Origin: Lachnospiraceae bacterium GAM79
GTDB lineage: Bacteria; Bacillota; Clostridia; Lachnospirales; Lachnospiraceae
Assembly: GCA_020735665.1 (NCBI GenBank)
Contig: CP085928.1
Coordinates: 2,896,833-2,960,832 of the forward strand
Length of the DNA stretch: 64,000 bases
Reading direction: 5' to 3'
Part shown: piece after piece, positions 9,075 through 16,880 of the stretch
Position numbering within the stretch: position 1 is the stretch's first letter
Layout: every line of letters begins with the position of its first letter
The notes under the pieces: generated by a model
Databases searched by the model: none
What the model was told of the DNA's origin: nothing
The model's input: only the letters and a program-made list of their open reading frames with translations
Made by a program: the position numbers and the translations under genes

Positions 9075-10550
9075 TTATAAAGTTGAATCTGCCACTCGAT
9101 TTTCATTTTCAGAAATCAGCTTTTGTATCTCATTTCTGACAAGGGTATTATCTAAAATATAATCTTCAAAATCTACCGAGTGAAAGGTATAGGTTAAAGC
9201 ATGAATAATATCCGGATCAGATACACAGATAATAAAATCCAGTTCTTTATTTGGAACAAGCAGGGCATATTGATCTGGATATAAAAGAAATGCCCAGTTA
9301 TCCGATACCGGAATTTTTTCGGTATCAAGGACAAAGAGGTTCCTGTCAAGCCGTGCCTCTAACTGTTCCAGAGCATTGATAATATCTGACGTGTTTGCTT
9401 CCACATAGAATCCGGATTCGGAAATCACATGATTTCTTGCAAATTCCCGGATGCCGTCCAGTGTGATGCCTTCACTGGCATTCATTTGCTGCATGAAATG
9501 AAAATGCTGTTTTAGGGTTTCCTTGAATTCTTCAGGAACATATTTCTCAACCAGATCATCGGTCACCATCAGGCAGGCACCGGGATGCTTCTGGATAAAG
9601 ATCACTTCTTCTGCAGGAATGGATCTTGCCTGAAACTGTGGAAGCTCCTTCTGGCTGAAGCTGGACAGAAATGGTTTCGCATGGTCAAATACGGAAGCGA
9701 ATTCTTCCCGCATTAATCCGATAAGGCTCGGATCGGTCAACAGACAACCTTTGTTGGCATCGGCATTTAGCAGGAGACTGGCATCATCCGTTATGATATA
9801 GAACGGGAAAAGTACACCGGAGTTCTTGCTGACTTTTTGTTCATTGGAATAATAGTAAATGTTATAGGTGATGTTGGGTTCTTTTGTAAGAATCGATTCT
9901 AACAGCGTGGCAAATCCGTCCAGTTTTTCAGTGATGTCATTCGGATTTTTTGTTTGAAAATGCAGTATCTGGGAAATTGTTGCATTTTGAAATTTCCCAG
10001 AAGTGATAAGTGATTGAATGCTGGAAAACAGTTTGATCCGTGATGACAGATCGAACGGAAGTGATACCTGTAAATGATTGTTTTCTTTTTTGCTGGCGTG
10101 TATTAAGAATTTAGTCAGACCACAGATGATCTCATCCGTGGAGTGATAAAGTATAGTTTCTGTGGCAGCCTGTGACTGATCTGTATCAATCGGATTGTCA
10201 GGTAGTTTATTTTGTAATTCCTGTGAGCGGGAAGGTGTCTGGTTGTTAGATGCATTGGTATCTATATATGGAGAACCGATCACCCTCAGACATTTCTCTG
10301 TGAATTTCAGGTAATGATAATTGGTCTCACCAAGCCGTTCCAGATAAAAGGCATCATATAAAGCCATCTCATCGGCAGCAGATATATCAAGCTGGCGGAT
10401 AATACTTGTAATCTGATCTTTTGTGGGAATACGTTTGCCGCTCAAGATCTGATAGAAGCTTGAACGGTCGATCCCGGTTTCATTGATCAGAGAATTTTTC
10501 GTTACGGATTGTGAATCGATGATTGAATTTAATAATGAATGAAATGACAT
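9075..10550 (-). CDS. Large HTH-domain protein of unknown function
   Basis: Protein of 491 residues with an XRE-like helix-turn-helix at the N-terminus (about residues 5-60: SLINETGIDRSSFYQILSGK, then IPTKDQITSIIRQLDIS). The remaining 430 residues look cytosolic and mixed alpha/beta, with no membrane segment and no family I can name. The final domain (about 400-491: FLLYPDQYALLVPNKELDFI) may be a sensor or ligand domain. It stands alone, pointing away from the methionine transporter locus, with a 400-base gap to the next promoter. A role as a regulator or one-component sensor is inferred from the HTH only. Confidence 0.7.
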   Translation of the reverse strand: MSFHSLLNSIIDSQSVTKNSLINETGIDRSSFYQILSGKRIPTKDQITSIIRQLDISAADEMALYDAFYLERLGETNYHYLKFTEKCLRVIGSPYIDTNASNNQTPSRSQELQNKLPDNPIDTDQSQAATETILYHSTDEIICGLTKFLIHASKKENNHLQVSLPFDLSSRIKLFSSIQSLITSGKFQNATISQILHFQTKNPNDITEKLDGFATLLESILTKEPNITYNIYYYSNEQKVSKNSGVLFPFYIITDDASLLLNADANKGCLLTDPSLIGLMREEFASVFDHAKPFLSSFSQKELPQFQARSIPAEEVIFIQKHPGACLMVTDDLVEKYVPEEFKETLKQHFHFMQQMNASEGITLDGIREFARNHVISESGFYVEANTSDIINALEQLEARLDRNLFVLDTEKIPVSDNWAFLLYPDQYALLVPNKELDFIICVSDPDIIHALTYTFHSVDFEDYILDNTLVRNEIQKLISENENRVADSTL

Positions 10551-10755
10551 GCAGTTATACCGGCAATAACTTTAGATTAGTAAAACATGGAAGTAAATAT
10601 GTAATGTTAAACCAATCTTCCTCCTAACAATAGTATTTACATCTGTATAGTTTAACTGAAAACGTAATATGTGTCAACATCATTGCGTGCAACAAGAGAA
10701 GACAAGTGTAGTTTTCTACTGATTCAACAAGAGCTGGGAGTATAAATCATACTGC

Positions 10756-10823
10756 ATATTTGTTGGCTATAAGAAAAACTTATAGCCAGTCAAATATATA
10801 TCCTATAACTTAAATAGGATATA
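10756..10823. repeat. Two adjacent inverted repeats upstream of the metNIQ promoter
   Basis: The first is a hairpin with arms TGGCTATAAG (10764-10773) and CTTATAGCCA (10779-10788), extended after a small bulge by ATATTTG and CAAATAT to 10756-10797. The second is TATATCCTAT (10797-10806) with ATAGGATATA (10814-10823), spaced by seven bases. Neither has a T tract, so they look more like protein-binding sites than terminators. The rest of 10551-10750 shows no gene. Confidence 0.6.
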
Positions 10824-10827
10824 ATGG

Positions 10828-10856
10828 TTGACAACCGGAAAAACGGACGCTATAAT
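10828..10856 (+). promoter_or_regulatory. Consensus sigma-70 type promoter for the leader peptide and metNIQ
   Basis: TTGACA (10828-10833), exactly 17 bases, TATAAT (10851-10856): both hexamers are perfect consensus. The -35 box is inside the palindrome GGTTG-A-CAACC (10826-10836), a candidate operator. The expected transcript start is near 10863, giving a leader of about 350 bases before metN. Confidence 0.82.
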
Positions 10857-10954
10857 CATGAAACATGAAAGGAACAAAATAGATAAAACATATCAACATA
10901 GTATGAAAAGTTCCTGAGAATAAATCACAGAGAATTTACAAGGAGGATAAGCAT

Positions 10955-11056
10955 ATGGGCTCAGAAAAAATCATGACAACTGCAAAGAACAATATGTGTT
11001 GCTGCCGGATGATGCGTGATTGTATGGCGTTTATTTCATATGCTTTGAACACCTGA
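10955..11056 (+). CDS. Met/Cys-rich leader peptide, candidate attenuator of metNIQ
   Basis: A 33-codon ORF preceded by AGGAGG (ten bases with AUAAGCAU before ATG), too short for standard gene callers. The product has six methionines and four cysteines; the central part reads NNMCCCRMMRDCMAF, with three successive Cys codons followed closely by two Met codons. It lies between a consensus promoter and an intrinsic terminator, upstream of a methionine transporter operon. This is the arrangement of ribosome-mediated attenuation, in which stalling on scarce Met (or Cys) tRNA would prevent termination. Translation and regulation are inferred. Confidence 0.7.
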   Translation: MGSEKIMTTAKNNMCCCRMMRDCMAFISYALNT

Positions 11057-11085
11057 TTTGTTAGATATATAGTATTGTTTATCAT

Positions 11086-11137
11086 ATAACAAAGGGCAGT
11101 TGTCATAAGCATATGATGACTGCCTTTTGTTATGCGG
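11086..11137 (+). terminator. Intrinsic terminator between leader peptide and metN
   Basis: A 15-bp stem ATAACAAAGGGCAGT (11086-11100) with ACTGCCTTTTGTTAT (11119-11133), one G-U pair, and an 18-base loop that includes AAGCATATGA. The 3-prime arm itself supplies the U-rich stretch. A competing small hairpin TTGTTTAT-cat-ATAACAA (11075-11092) would take up the first seven bases of the 5-prime arm. It starts 30 bases after the leader stop codon and ends about 85 bases before metN. Confidence 0.7.
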
Positions 11138-11217
11138 CAGGATGGTATCTATTACATGGATAAAGTAGAAGACTGTCTGATTTATAATAGGAAAAGAACT
11201 TGAAAGGGGAGAACAAT

Positions 11218-12282
11218 ATGGCAATTATTCAGATCGAGCATGTGTCGAAGACGTTTCAGACCAAAGACGGAACGATCGATGCTTTAAAGGATGTATCACT
11301 GAATATTGAAGCTGGCGACATTTATGGAATCATCGGAATGTCCGGTGCAGGAAAAAGTACCCTGGTACGATGTATCAATCATATAGAAGTACCGACATCG
11401 GGAACGGTCGTGGTACAGGATAAGGAGCTTGGTGGTCTGTCAGATAAAGAGCTTCGTAAACAGAGAGAACATATCGGTATGATCTTCCAGCATTTTAATC
11501 TGCTGATGCAGAAATCGGTTCTTGATAATGTATGTTTTCCACTGTTCATTCAGGGAAAATCAAAGGCAGAGGCGAGAAAAAAGGCATATGAGCTGTTAGA
11601 GATCGTTGGTTTGCGGGATCGTGCAAAAGCATATCCTTCACAGTTGTCCGGTGGACAGAAGCAGAGAGTTGCGATTGCAAGAGCACTTGCATCCGATCCG
11701 CAGATCCTGCTTTGTGATGAGGCAACCAGTGCACTTGATCCACAGACGACATCATCGATTCTGGAATTGTTAAAGGACATTAACCAGAGATTTGGAATCA
11801 CGATCGTTGTTATCACTCACCAGATGGCGGTTGTCCGAGAAATCTGTAATCAGGTAGCGATCATGAAGGATGGTCAGGTCGTTGAGCATGGTAGAACGAT
11901 TGATATCTTTAATCATCCAAAGTCCGAAGTAGCCAGAGAGCTGTTACAGAAGGATGAAGGAAATGCTACAGAGCCGAAGACGTTAAAAACGGCTGACCGC
12001 ATAAAGAATGGAACCAGAATCCGAATTGTATACACGGAGAATTCAGCATTTGAACCGGTAATTGCAAATATGATCCTGACATTTAAGGAGCCGGTCAATA
12101 TCTTAAAAGCAGCGACAAAGAATGTCGGAGGAGTGGCGAAGGGTGAAATGATACTTGAGCTTCCGAAGGGTTCGACAAATGTTGCAGCGATGGAAAAGTA
12201 CCTGAAAGAACGGGGATTGGAGCTTGAAGAATTAAGTGACAATGTGAATGGAGGTGAGGAACATGTGGACGGAACAAATTAG
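11218..12282 (+). CDS. metN: Methionine ABC transporter, ATP-binding protein
   Basis: ATPase of about 354 residues that drives methionine uptake with MetI and MetQ at the membrane. Walker A GMSGAGKST (about residues 40-48), Q-loop IFQHFNLL, signature LSGGQKQR, Walker B ILLCDEATS and the H-loop ITHQM are all intact. The C-terminal 100 residues (TRIRIVYTENSAFEPVIANM, then the MEKYLKERGLELEEL end) form the NIL regulatory domain, which binds methionine and inhibits the transporter in MetN proteins. ATG 11218 follows GGGGAG; the upstream in-frame TTG at 11200 is rejected. It overlaps metI by 20 bases, consistent with coupled translation. Confidence 0.95.
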   Translation: MAIIQIEHVSKTFQTKDGTIDALKDVSLNIEAGDIYGIIGMSGAGKSTLVRCINHIEVPTSGTVVVQDKELGGLSDKELRKQREHIGMIFQHFNLLMQKSVLDNVCFPLFIQGKSKAEARKKAYELLEIVGLRDRAKAYPSQLSGGQKQRVAIARALASDPQILLCDEATSALDPQTTSSILELLKDINQRFGITIVVITHQMAVVREICNQVAIMKDGQVVEHGRTIDIFNHPKSEVARELLQKDEGNATEPKTLKTADRIKNGTRIRIVYTENSAFEPVIANMILTFKEPVNILKAATKNVGGVAKGEMILELPKGSTNVAAMEKYLKERGLELEELSDNVNGGEEHVDGTN

Positions 12283-12925
12283 AGAAATGATCTTAAATGG
12301 TATCTTAGAGACACTTTATATGACAGTTGTTTCTACATTGTTTGGATATGTATTCGGACTTCCGATGGGCGTGCTCCTCTGTATCAGCGATAAAGACGGA
12401 CTGAAACCGCATCCGGTTTTGTATAAAATTCTTGATTTTATCGCAAATATCGTTCGAAGCGTACCATTCCTGATCCTGTTGATCTTATTGATCCCATTTA
12501 CCAGATTTCTTCTTGGTAAGAGTTACGGATCGACAGCAACGATCGTACCGCTTACGGTAGCAGCTATTCCGTTTATCGCAAGAATGGTAGAGTCATCCTT
12601 GAAGGAAGTTGACAACGGAGTTGTTGAGGCTGCCCGTGCGATGGGTGCGGGAACGATGAGGATCATCCTTCGTGTGCTCCTTGTAGAAGCAAGAACATCG
12701 CTGATCACCGGAGCAACGATCGCGATCGGAACCATCCTTGGTTATTCTGCGATGGCAGGTGCAGTTGGAGGTGGTGGACTTGGTGATATCGCAGTCCGCT
12801 ATGGATATTACAGATACCAGACAGATATCATGATCGTGACAGTTATCTTACTGATCGTGATCGTTCAGATCTTCCAGTCAGTCGGAATGCTGATCGCAAA
12901 CCGATTAGACCGGAGAAAATCATAA
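12263..12925 (+). CDS. metI: Methionine ABC transporter, permease
   Basis: Inner-membrane permease of about 220 residues with five or six hydrophobic helices (TLYMTVVSTLFGYVFGLPMG at the start, YSAMAGAVGGGGLGDIAVRY near residue 165). The EAA-type coupling loop VEAARAMGAGTMRIILRVLL (about 125-145) contacts MetN. ATG 12263 has GGAGGTGA five bases upstream; an in-frame ATG at 12248 lies before that site. The gene overlaps the end of metN and is followed by metQ after 139 bases. Confidence 0.95.
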   Translation: MWTEQIREMILNGILETLYMTVVSTLFGYVFGLPMGVLLCISDKDGLKPHPVLYKILDFIANIVRSVPFLILLILLIPFTRFLLGKSYGSTATIVPLTVAAIPFIARMVESSLKEVDNGVVEAARAMGAGTMRIILRVLLVEARTSLITGATIAIGTILGYSAMAGAVGGGGLGDIAVRYGYYRYQTDIMIVTVILLIVIVQIFQSVGMLIANRLDRRKS

Positions 12926-13064
12926 TCAGATAAACCCTGACCATGACAGCCGGATCAGTGCCGGAGCGTTATTGGCGGTTTACAAACAGATGTCAGGAAA
13001 GTGCACACCGGGCATCCAATATATAAAAATGAAAAGAAAAAATAAAGAAAGAGAGGAATCTTCC

Positions 13065-13907
13065 ATGAAAAAGACATTTAAGAAATTATTAGCACTTACA
13101 TTAACAGGCGTATTAGTAGCAGGAGCCCTTTCAGGCTGCGGCAAGAAAGAAGATAAAGACAGCAAAACAGATTCAAAGACAATTACGATTGCAGCATCTG
13201 CAACACCACATGCTGAGATTCTCGAGTATGCAAAGACAGCATTAAAGGAAAAAGGATATGATCTTCAGGTTACAGTATTTGATGATTATGTAAAGCCAAA
13301 TGAGGTTGTAGAAAGCGGCGAGTTCGATGCAAACTACTTCCAGCATGTTCCATACCTTGAGAGCTTCAATGAAGAAAAAGGTACACACCTTGTAGTTGCC
13401 GGCAAGATCCACTATGAGCCATTCGGTATCTATCCGGGTACAAAGAAAAGTTTAGACGAGATCGCTGACGGTGATTCTATTGCAGTTCCGAATGATACAA
13501 CAAATGAAGCAAGAGCCCTTCTGTTATTACAGGACAACGGAATCATCAAGTTAAAGGATGGCGCAGGTATCAATGCAACTGTTAATGATATCGAAGAAAA
13601 CCCACACAATGTAGAAATCGTTGAACTTGAGGCAGCACAGGTTGCCAGAGTTGTAAACGAGACAGCGTATGTCGTTTTAAATGGTAACTATGCACTTGCA
13701 GCAGGCTTCTCAGTAGGAAAAGATGCTCTTGCATATGAGCAGAATGATTCAGAAGCAGCTAAGACCTATGTAAACGTTATCGCTGTTAAGGAAGGCAACG
13801 AAAACAACGAAGCAATCAAGGCACTCGTTGACGTATTAAAGTCTGACGACGTAAAGAACTACATCAAAGAAACTTACGATGGAGCAGTTCTTCCTTACGA
13901 GGAATAA
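13065..13907 (+). CDS. metQ: Methionine-binding lipoprotein
   Basis: Membrane-anchored substrate-binding protein of about 280 residues (NlpA/MetQ family). The signal peptide MKKTFKKLLALTLTGVLVAG ends in a lipobox ALSGC with the lipid-modified Cys at about residue 25. Typical MetQ motifs are TPHAEILEYA, VFDDYVKPNEVVESGEFDAN and YFQHVPYL. ATG 13065 follows GAGAGGA and gives the lipoprotein signal directly; a start at 12972 is not supported. The last 24 coding bases are repeated in inverted orientation at 14143-14167 as part of a long hairpin, so the gene end lies in an inverted-repeat arm. Confidence 0.95.
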   Translation: MKKTFKKLLALTLTGVLVAGALSGCGKKEDKDSKTDSKTITIAASATPHAEILEYAKTALKEKGYDLQVTVFDDYVKPNEVVESGEFDANYFQHVPYLESFNEEKGTHLVVAGKIHYEPFGIYPGTKKSLDEIADGDSIAVPNDTTNEARALLLLQDNGIIKLKDGAGINATVNDIEENPHNVEIVELEAAQVARVVNETAYVVLNGNYALAAGFSVGKDALAYEQNDSEAAKTYVNVIAVKEGNENNEAIKALVDVLKSDDVKNYIKETYDGAVLPYEE

Positions 13908-14167
13908 TATTTAGCAACAATCCAAACTATAAAAAGCCATTAGAGCAATAAGAGAAAAATTCATGTATTTTTTATTCAGCTTGCGCACTGATTTGTCAGC
14001 AGTCGCCCTAACTCACCCTGACGGGTTCAGACAAGGGCTTGGTGCTGACAGTTAGCGCAAGCTTCATTACAAAAATACTATGAACATTTTTCTTCTTATT
14101 TGCCTAATGGCTTTTTTTAGCTTGGATTGTTGCGTTGCATTTTTATCTCCTCGTAAGGAAGAGTTGC
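13884..14167 (-). repeat. Long hairpin element i, 284 bases, overlapping the end of metQ
   Basis: The two halves are imperfect inverted copies. Matching pieces include CTTCCTTACGAGGA, CAACAATCCAA, AGCCATTAG and AATAAGA with AAAAAT on the left, and their complements on the right. The centre (13978-14063) has AGCTTGCGC paired with GCGCAAGCT, TCAGCA with TGCTGA, and an apical motif best read on the minus strand: TTGTCTGA-ACCC-GTCA-GGGT-GAGTTA. No protein is encoded. It could be a structured RNA, a mobile palindromic element or a very large terminator. Confidence 0.75.
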
Positions 14168-14168
14168 A

Positions 14169-14226
14169 GCCCTAACTCACCCTGACGGGTTCAGACAAGG
14201 GCTTGGTGCTGACAGTTAGCACAAAC
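14169..14226 (-). repeat. Partial third copy of the hairpin core
   Basis: The stretch from GCCCTAACTCACCCTGACGG to GACAGTTAGC repeats the apical half of element i almost exactly, in the same orientation, but lacks the left outer arm (AGCTTGCGC and TCAGCA). It sits in the 85-base gap between elements i and ii. Confidence 0.75.
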
Positions 14227-14252
14227 TTTATCGCGAATCCTTCATGAATGTT

Positions 14253-14613
14253 TTTTCACCATATCTGTTTCAGGGCTTTTTATTGCGAGATGATATTCGC
14301 TATCTTTCTTTACGATGGGCTTATACTTTGTTATGCAATATAAAATTTCCCGACTACTGTATTGATAAGACATTCACGGAGTTTTCGTAATTCTGCTTGC
14401 GCTAACTGTCAGCATCAAGCCCTTGTTTGAACCCGTCAGGGTGAGTTAGGGCGACTGCTGACAAATCAGTGCGCGAGCTGAATAGAAAACGGAGTGAGTC
14501 TTTCAATTACAGTAGTCGGGAGAATTTTATATGTTTAATAGAGATTATCCCTCGTAAAGAAAGATAGCGCATAGAAGTGGTGGCAGAAAGCCCTGAAACA
14601 AATATGGTGAAAA
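14253..14613 (+). repeat. Long hairpin element ii, 361 bases
   Basis: Left-arm pieces TTTTCACCATAT, GTTTCAGGGCTTT, CGCTATCTTTCTTTACGA and CCCGACTACTGTA recur as inverted copies on the right (ending GGTGAAAA at 14613). The core 14395-14478 is the inverted copy of element i core: GCTTGCGC with GCGCGAGC outside, TGTCAGCA with TGCTGACA inside, apex TTGTTTGA-ACCC-GTCA-GGGT-GAGTTA on the plus strand. A -10-like TATAAT for the following regulator lies just after it (14630-14635). Confidence 0.75.
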
Positions 14614-14711
14614 GTTTTTGGGGTATGCTATAATGATGCCGACAGGCAACTGGGTAGTGTGGCTGCCTGTTGGGTAAATATAGGCGATAAAAGGAGCCGG
14701 TAGAGAGCGTT

Positions 14712-15374
14712 ATGAAAAAGATTTTTATTGTGGAAGATGATAAGAGCATATGCATGGAGCTTGTTGAGATTTTGGAGAACGAAGGCTATGCAGCATCCTA
14801 TCTGACTGATTTTGAACATTCAAAAGAAGAGATTCTGGCAGCAGGTGCAGATCTTATTTTGATGGATATTAATATTCCGGGCATAAATGGCAGAAATCTG
14901 TTAAAGGAGATCCGGAAGGAATCGGATATCCCGGTTATCATGGTAACTAGTCGTACATCAGAGATGGACGAGGTTCTGTCGATGAGCTATGGGGCAGATG
15001 ATTATATCACGAAGCCGTATAATCCGACGATCCTGTTGCTGCGGATCGCAGCAGTGCTGAAACGGATGGAGGGAAGCCAGAATGCAGCATCCTATCGTGG
15101 AGCAGAGGTGAATTTCAGCAAAGGGACAATCCGGCTTGGTGAGAAAGAACAGGTTCTGACGAAGAATGAGATGATCATTTTCCAACGGTTGTTAAGCAGT
15201 AAGGACAAGATCGTATCCAGAGATGAGATCATGACAGATCTCTGGGATAATGAAGAATATGTAAATGATAATGCACTTACGGTTAATATCAGCAGGCTTC
15301 GGACAAAGCTTGCGGAGCTTGGACTGCCGGATGCGATCGAGACAAGAAAGAAACAGGGGTATCGTCTGATATGA
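14712..15374 (+). CDS. OmpR-family response regulator, BceR-like
   Basis: Two-domain response regulator of 220 residues. The receiver (1-118) has the acidic pocket EDD, phospho-acceptor Asp in LILMDINIPG (about residue 52), Thr/Ser in VMVTSRTS and Lys in YITKPY. The C-terminal winged helix (about 128-220) ends in SRLRTKLAELGL and TRKKQGYRLI. It overlaps the kinase start by four bases and precedes a Bce-type transporter, so it probably activates that transporter through the TTACA-N4-TGTAA site at 16454. A TATAAT at 14630 is a possible promoter. A ribosome site AAGGAG lies rather far (about 14 bases) upstream. Confidence 0.9.
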   Translation: MKKIFIVEDDKSICMELVEILENEGYAASYLTDFEHSKEEILAAGADLILMDINIPGINGRNLLKEIRKESDIPVIMVTSRTSEMDEVLSMSYGADDYITKPYNPTILLLRIAAVLKRMEGSQNAASYRGAEVNFSKGTIRLGEKEQVLTKNEMIIFQRLLSSKDKIVSRDEIMTDLWDNEEYVNDNALTVNISRLRTKLAELGLPDAIETRKKQGYRLI

Positions 15375-16390
15375 GAATTTGGGAATATATAAAAGATAAA
15401 GCGGGTATTCTGATCGGTTATCTGTTATTTATAGCGATTATGTTAATTGCTTTTCGTGCGATGCGGACACCAGGGGAGTTGACGGTGATCTTTCTTGTGC
15501 TGACAGTTTTGCTTCTGGTAACTGTCATATTAACAGACTATATAAAACGCAGACATTTCTATAATTCCCTTTATGCACATATGGAGCGGTTGGATCAGAA
15601 ATATCTGGTCATGGATACGTTAGAGGAGCCGGGTTTCTATGAGGGAAAGCTGGTCTATGAGGCGTTATATGAGATCAACAAATCCATGACAGAGCATGTG
15701 AAGGAGTACCGGCAGAGTGTGGATGATTTCAAGGATTTTATCGAGATATGGGTGCATGAGATCAAACTGCCGATCGCAAGTCTGGTATTGATGTGCCACA
15801 ATAATCAGGATAAGATACCGAAGAAATACGAAGATCAGGTGAACCGTCTGGATGCATATGCCGATCAGGTGCTGTATTATGTCCGGGCAGAGCATGCGAG
15901 CAAAGATTATCGGTTTGATTCAGTGCGAATCAAGTCGGTTGTGAATAAAGTGGCGTTGAAGAATAAAGATATGTTGCTGGAGAGTGACATTTGTCTGGAT
16001 GTGCATGACGTTGATGTCAGCGTTACGACAGATGCCAAATGGCTGGAATTCATGATAAACCAGATCATGAGCAACAGCATCAAATATATAAAGCCGGATG
16101 AGGATCGGCAGATCCGGATCTGGACGACAAAAGCAGGCGACGATATCACACTCCATATCAGAGATAATGGAATCGGAATTTCCGAAGCAGACCTTCCTCG
16201 CGTTTGCGAAAAATCGTTCACCGGTGAGAACGGACGTCGTTTTGCCAAGTCAACAGGTATGGGCTTATATATCGTAAAAGGTCTGTGCGACCAGCTAGGA
16301 CACCATCTTACCATCACTTCCAAAGAAAATATCGGAACAGACGTCGCTGTAACCTTTGGCGGAAACGACTATTATCTGGTGGATGAATAA
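15371..16390 (+). CDS. Intramembrane-sensing histidine kinase, BceS-like
   Basis: Membrane kinase of 339 residues. Two close hydrophobic helices at about 12-31 and 36-56 have almost no extracellular loop, the hallmark of BceS-type kinases that sense through their partner transporter. The phospho-acceptor His is in WVHEIKLPIASL (about residue 131). The ATPase domain shows an N box (INQIMSNSIKYI), G1 DNGIGI, the G2 GMGLYIVKGL and a complete end. There is no HAMP domain. ATGA overlap with the response regulator indicates coupled translation. It probably detects a cell-wall-active peptide via the downstream ABC pair. Confidence 0.9.
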   Translation: MRIWEYIKDKAGILIGYLLFIAIMLIAFRAMRTPGELTVIFLVLTVLLLVTVILTDYIKRRHFYNSLYAHMERLDQKYLVMDTLEEPGFYEGKLVYEALYEINKSMTEHVKEYRQSVDDFKDFIEIWVHEIKLPIASLVLMCHNNQDKIPKKYEDQVNRLDAYADQVLYYVRAEHASKDYRFDSVRIKSVVNKVALKNKDMLLESDICLDVHDVDVSVTTDAKWLEFMINQIMSNSIKYIKPDEDRQIRIWTTKAGDDITLHIRDNGIGISEADLPRVCEKSFTGENGRRFAKSTGMGLYIVKGLCDQLGHHLTITSKENIGTDVAVTFGGNDYYLVDE

Positions 16391-16453
16391 AACTATACTT
16401 TACCATGTGCCCCTTATCTGACAGACAGATAAAGAATGCCCAATATCTTAACC

Positions 16454-16516
16454 TTACAAAACTGTAACCTTCTGTAACATAAGAAAAACGACCCTCTCCC
16501 TTGAAAACGATATACT
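16454..16516 (+). promoter_or_regulatory. BceR-type binding site and promoter of the ABC operon
   Basis: TTACA-AAAC-TGTAA at 16454-16467 matches the T(N)ACA-N4-TGTAA box known for BceR-like regulators. CTGTAAC recurs ten bases later (16472-16478), giving a second half-site. A -10-like TATACT is at 16511-16516 with no good -35, as expected for an activated promoter. The transcript would carry a 5-prime leader of about 360 bases that includes the long hairpin at 16586-16859. Confidence 0.75.
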
Positions 16517-16585
16517 CACACTTGTAAACAGGAGATGTGGTGTTGACAGGATCAACAGCTCTTAACTCAGTTATTAATAGAAAAT

Positions 16586-16859
16586 GGTGTGTGGGTAAAT
16601 CGTTTTAGTATTTCGTGGATGTTTTTATGGGGCTGTTGTTCTGACAGTGAGCAATACCTAAAATCCATAGAGCAGCCGACTGAGTGTTCTGCTATCCTGT
16701 GCCATGTCGTCGGAGCAATGGTTTTATTGCGACAGAGACATGTGCAGATAGGATGGCAGAACATGAGGAAAGGCAAACGTGATTTTACGGGATGCTCACT
16801 GGTGGAACAATGGTCACAAAAAACATGTAAGTGTTACCTGAACGATTTAGTCACACACC
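16586..16859. repeat. Long hairpin element iii in the leader of the Bce-type operon
   Basis: A 274-base imperfect inverted repeat. Outer arms GGTGTGTGGGTAAATCGTT (16586-16604) and AACGATTTAGTCACACACC (16841-16859) match at 17 of 19 positions; inner pieces GTTTTT, CAGTGAGCA and TAAAATC are also mirrored. The centre 16685-16763 is a tighter hairpin with TGTTCTGC paired to GCAGAACA and CCATGTC paired to GACATG. The apex differs from elements i, ii and iv. A 104-residue ORF through it is judged spurious. Confidence 0.72.
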
Positions 16860-16880
16860 GGATAGCAAGGAGAGATAAAA

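Noticed and set aside
10857..11217. S-box (SAM) or T-box riboswitch before metN
   Set aside because: No T-box GGGUGGNACCGCG-type bulge and no S-box core could be found; a translated leader ORF explains the layout better.
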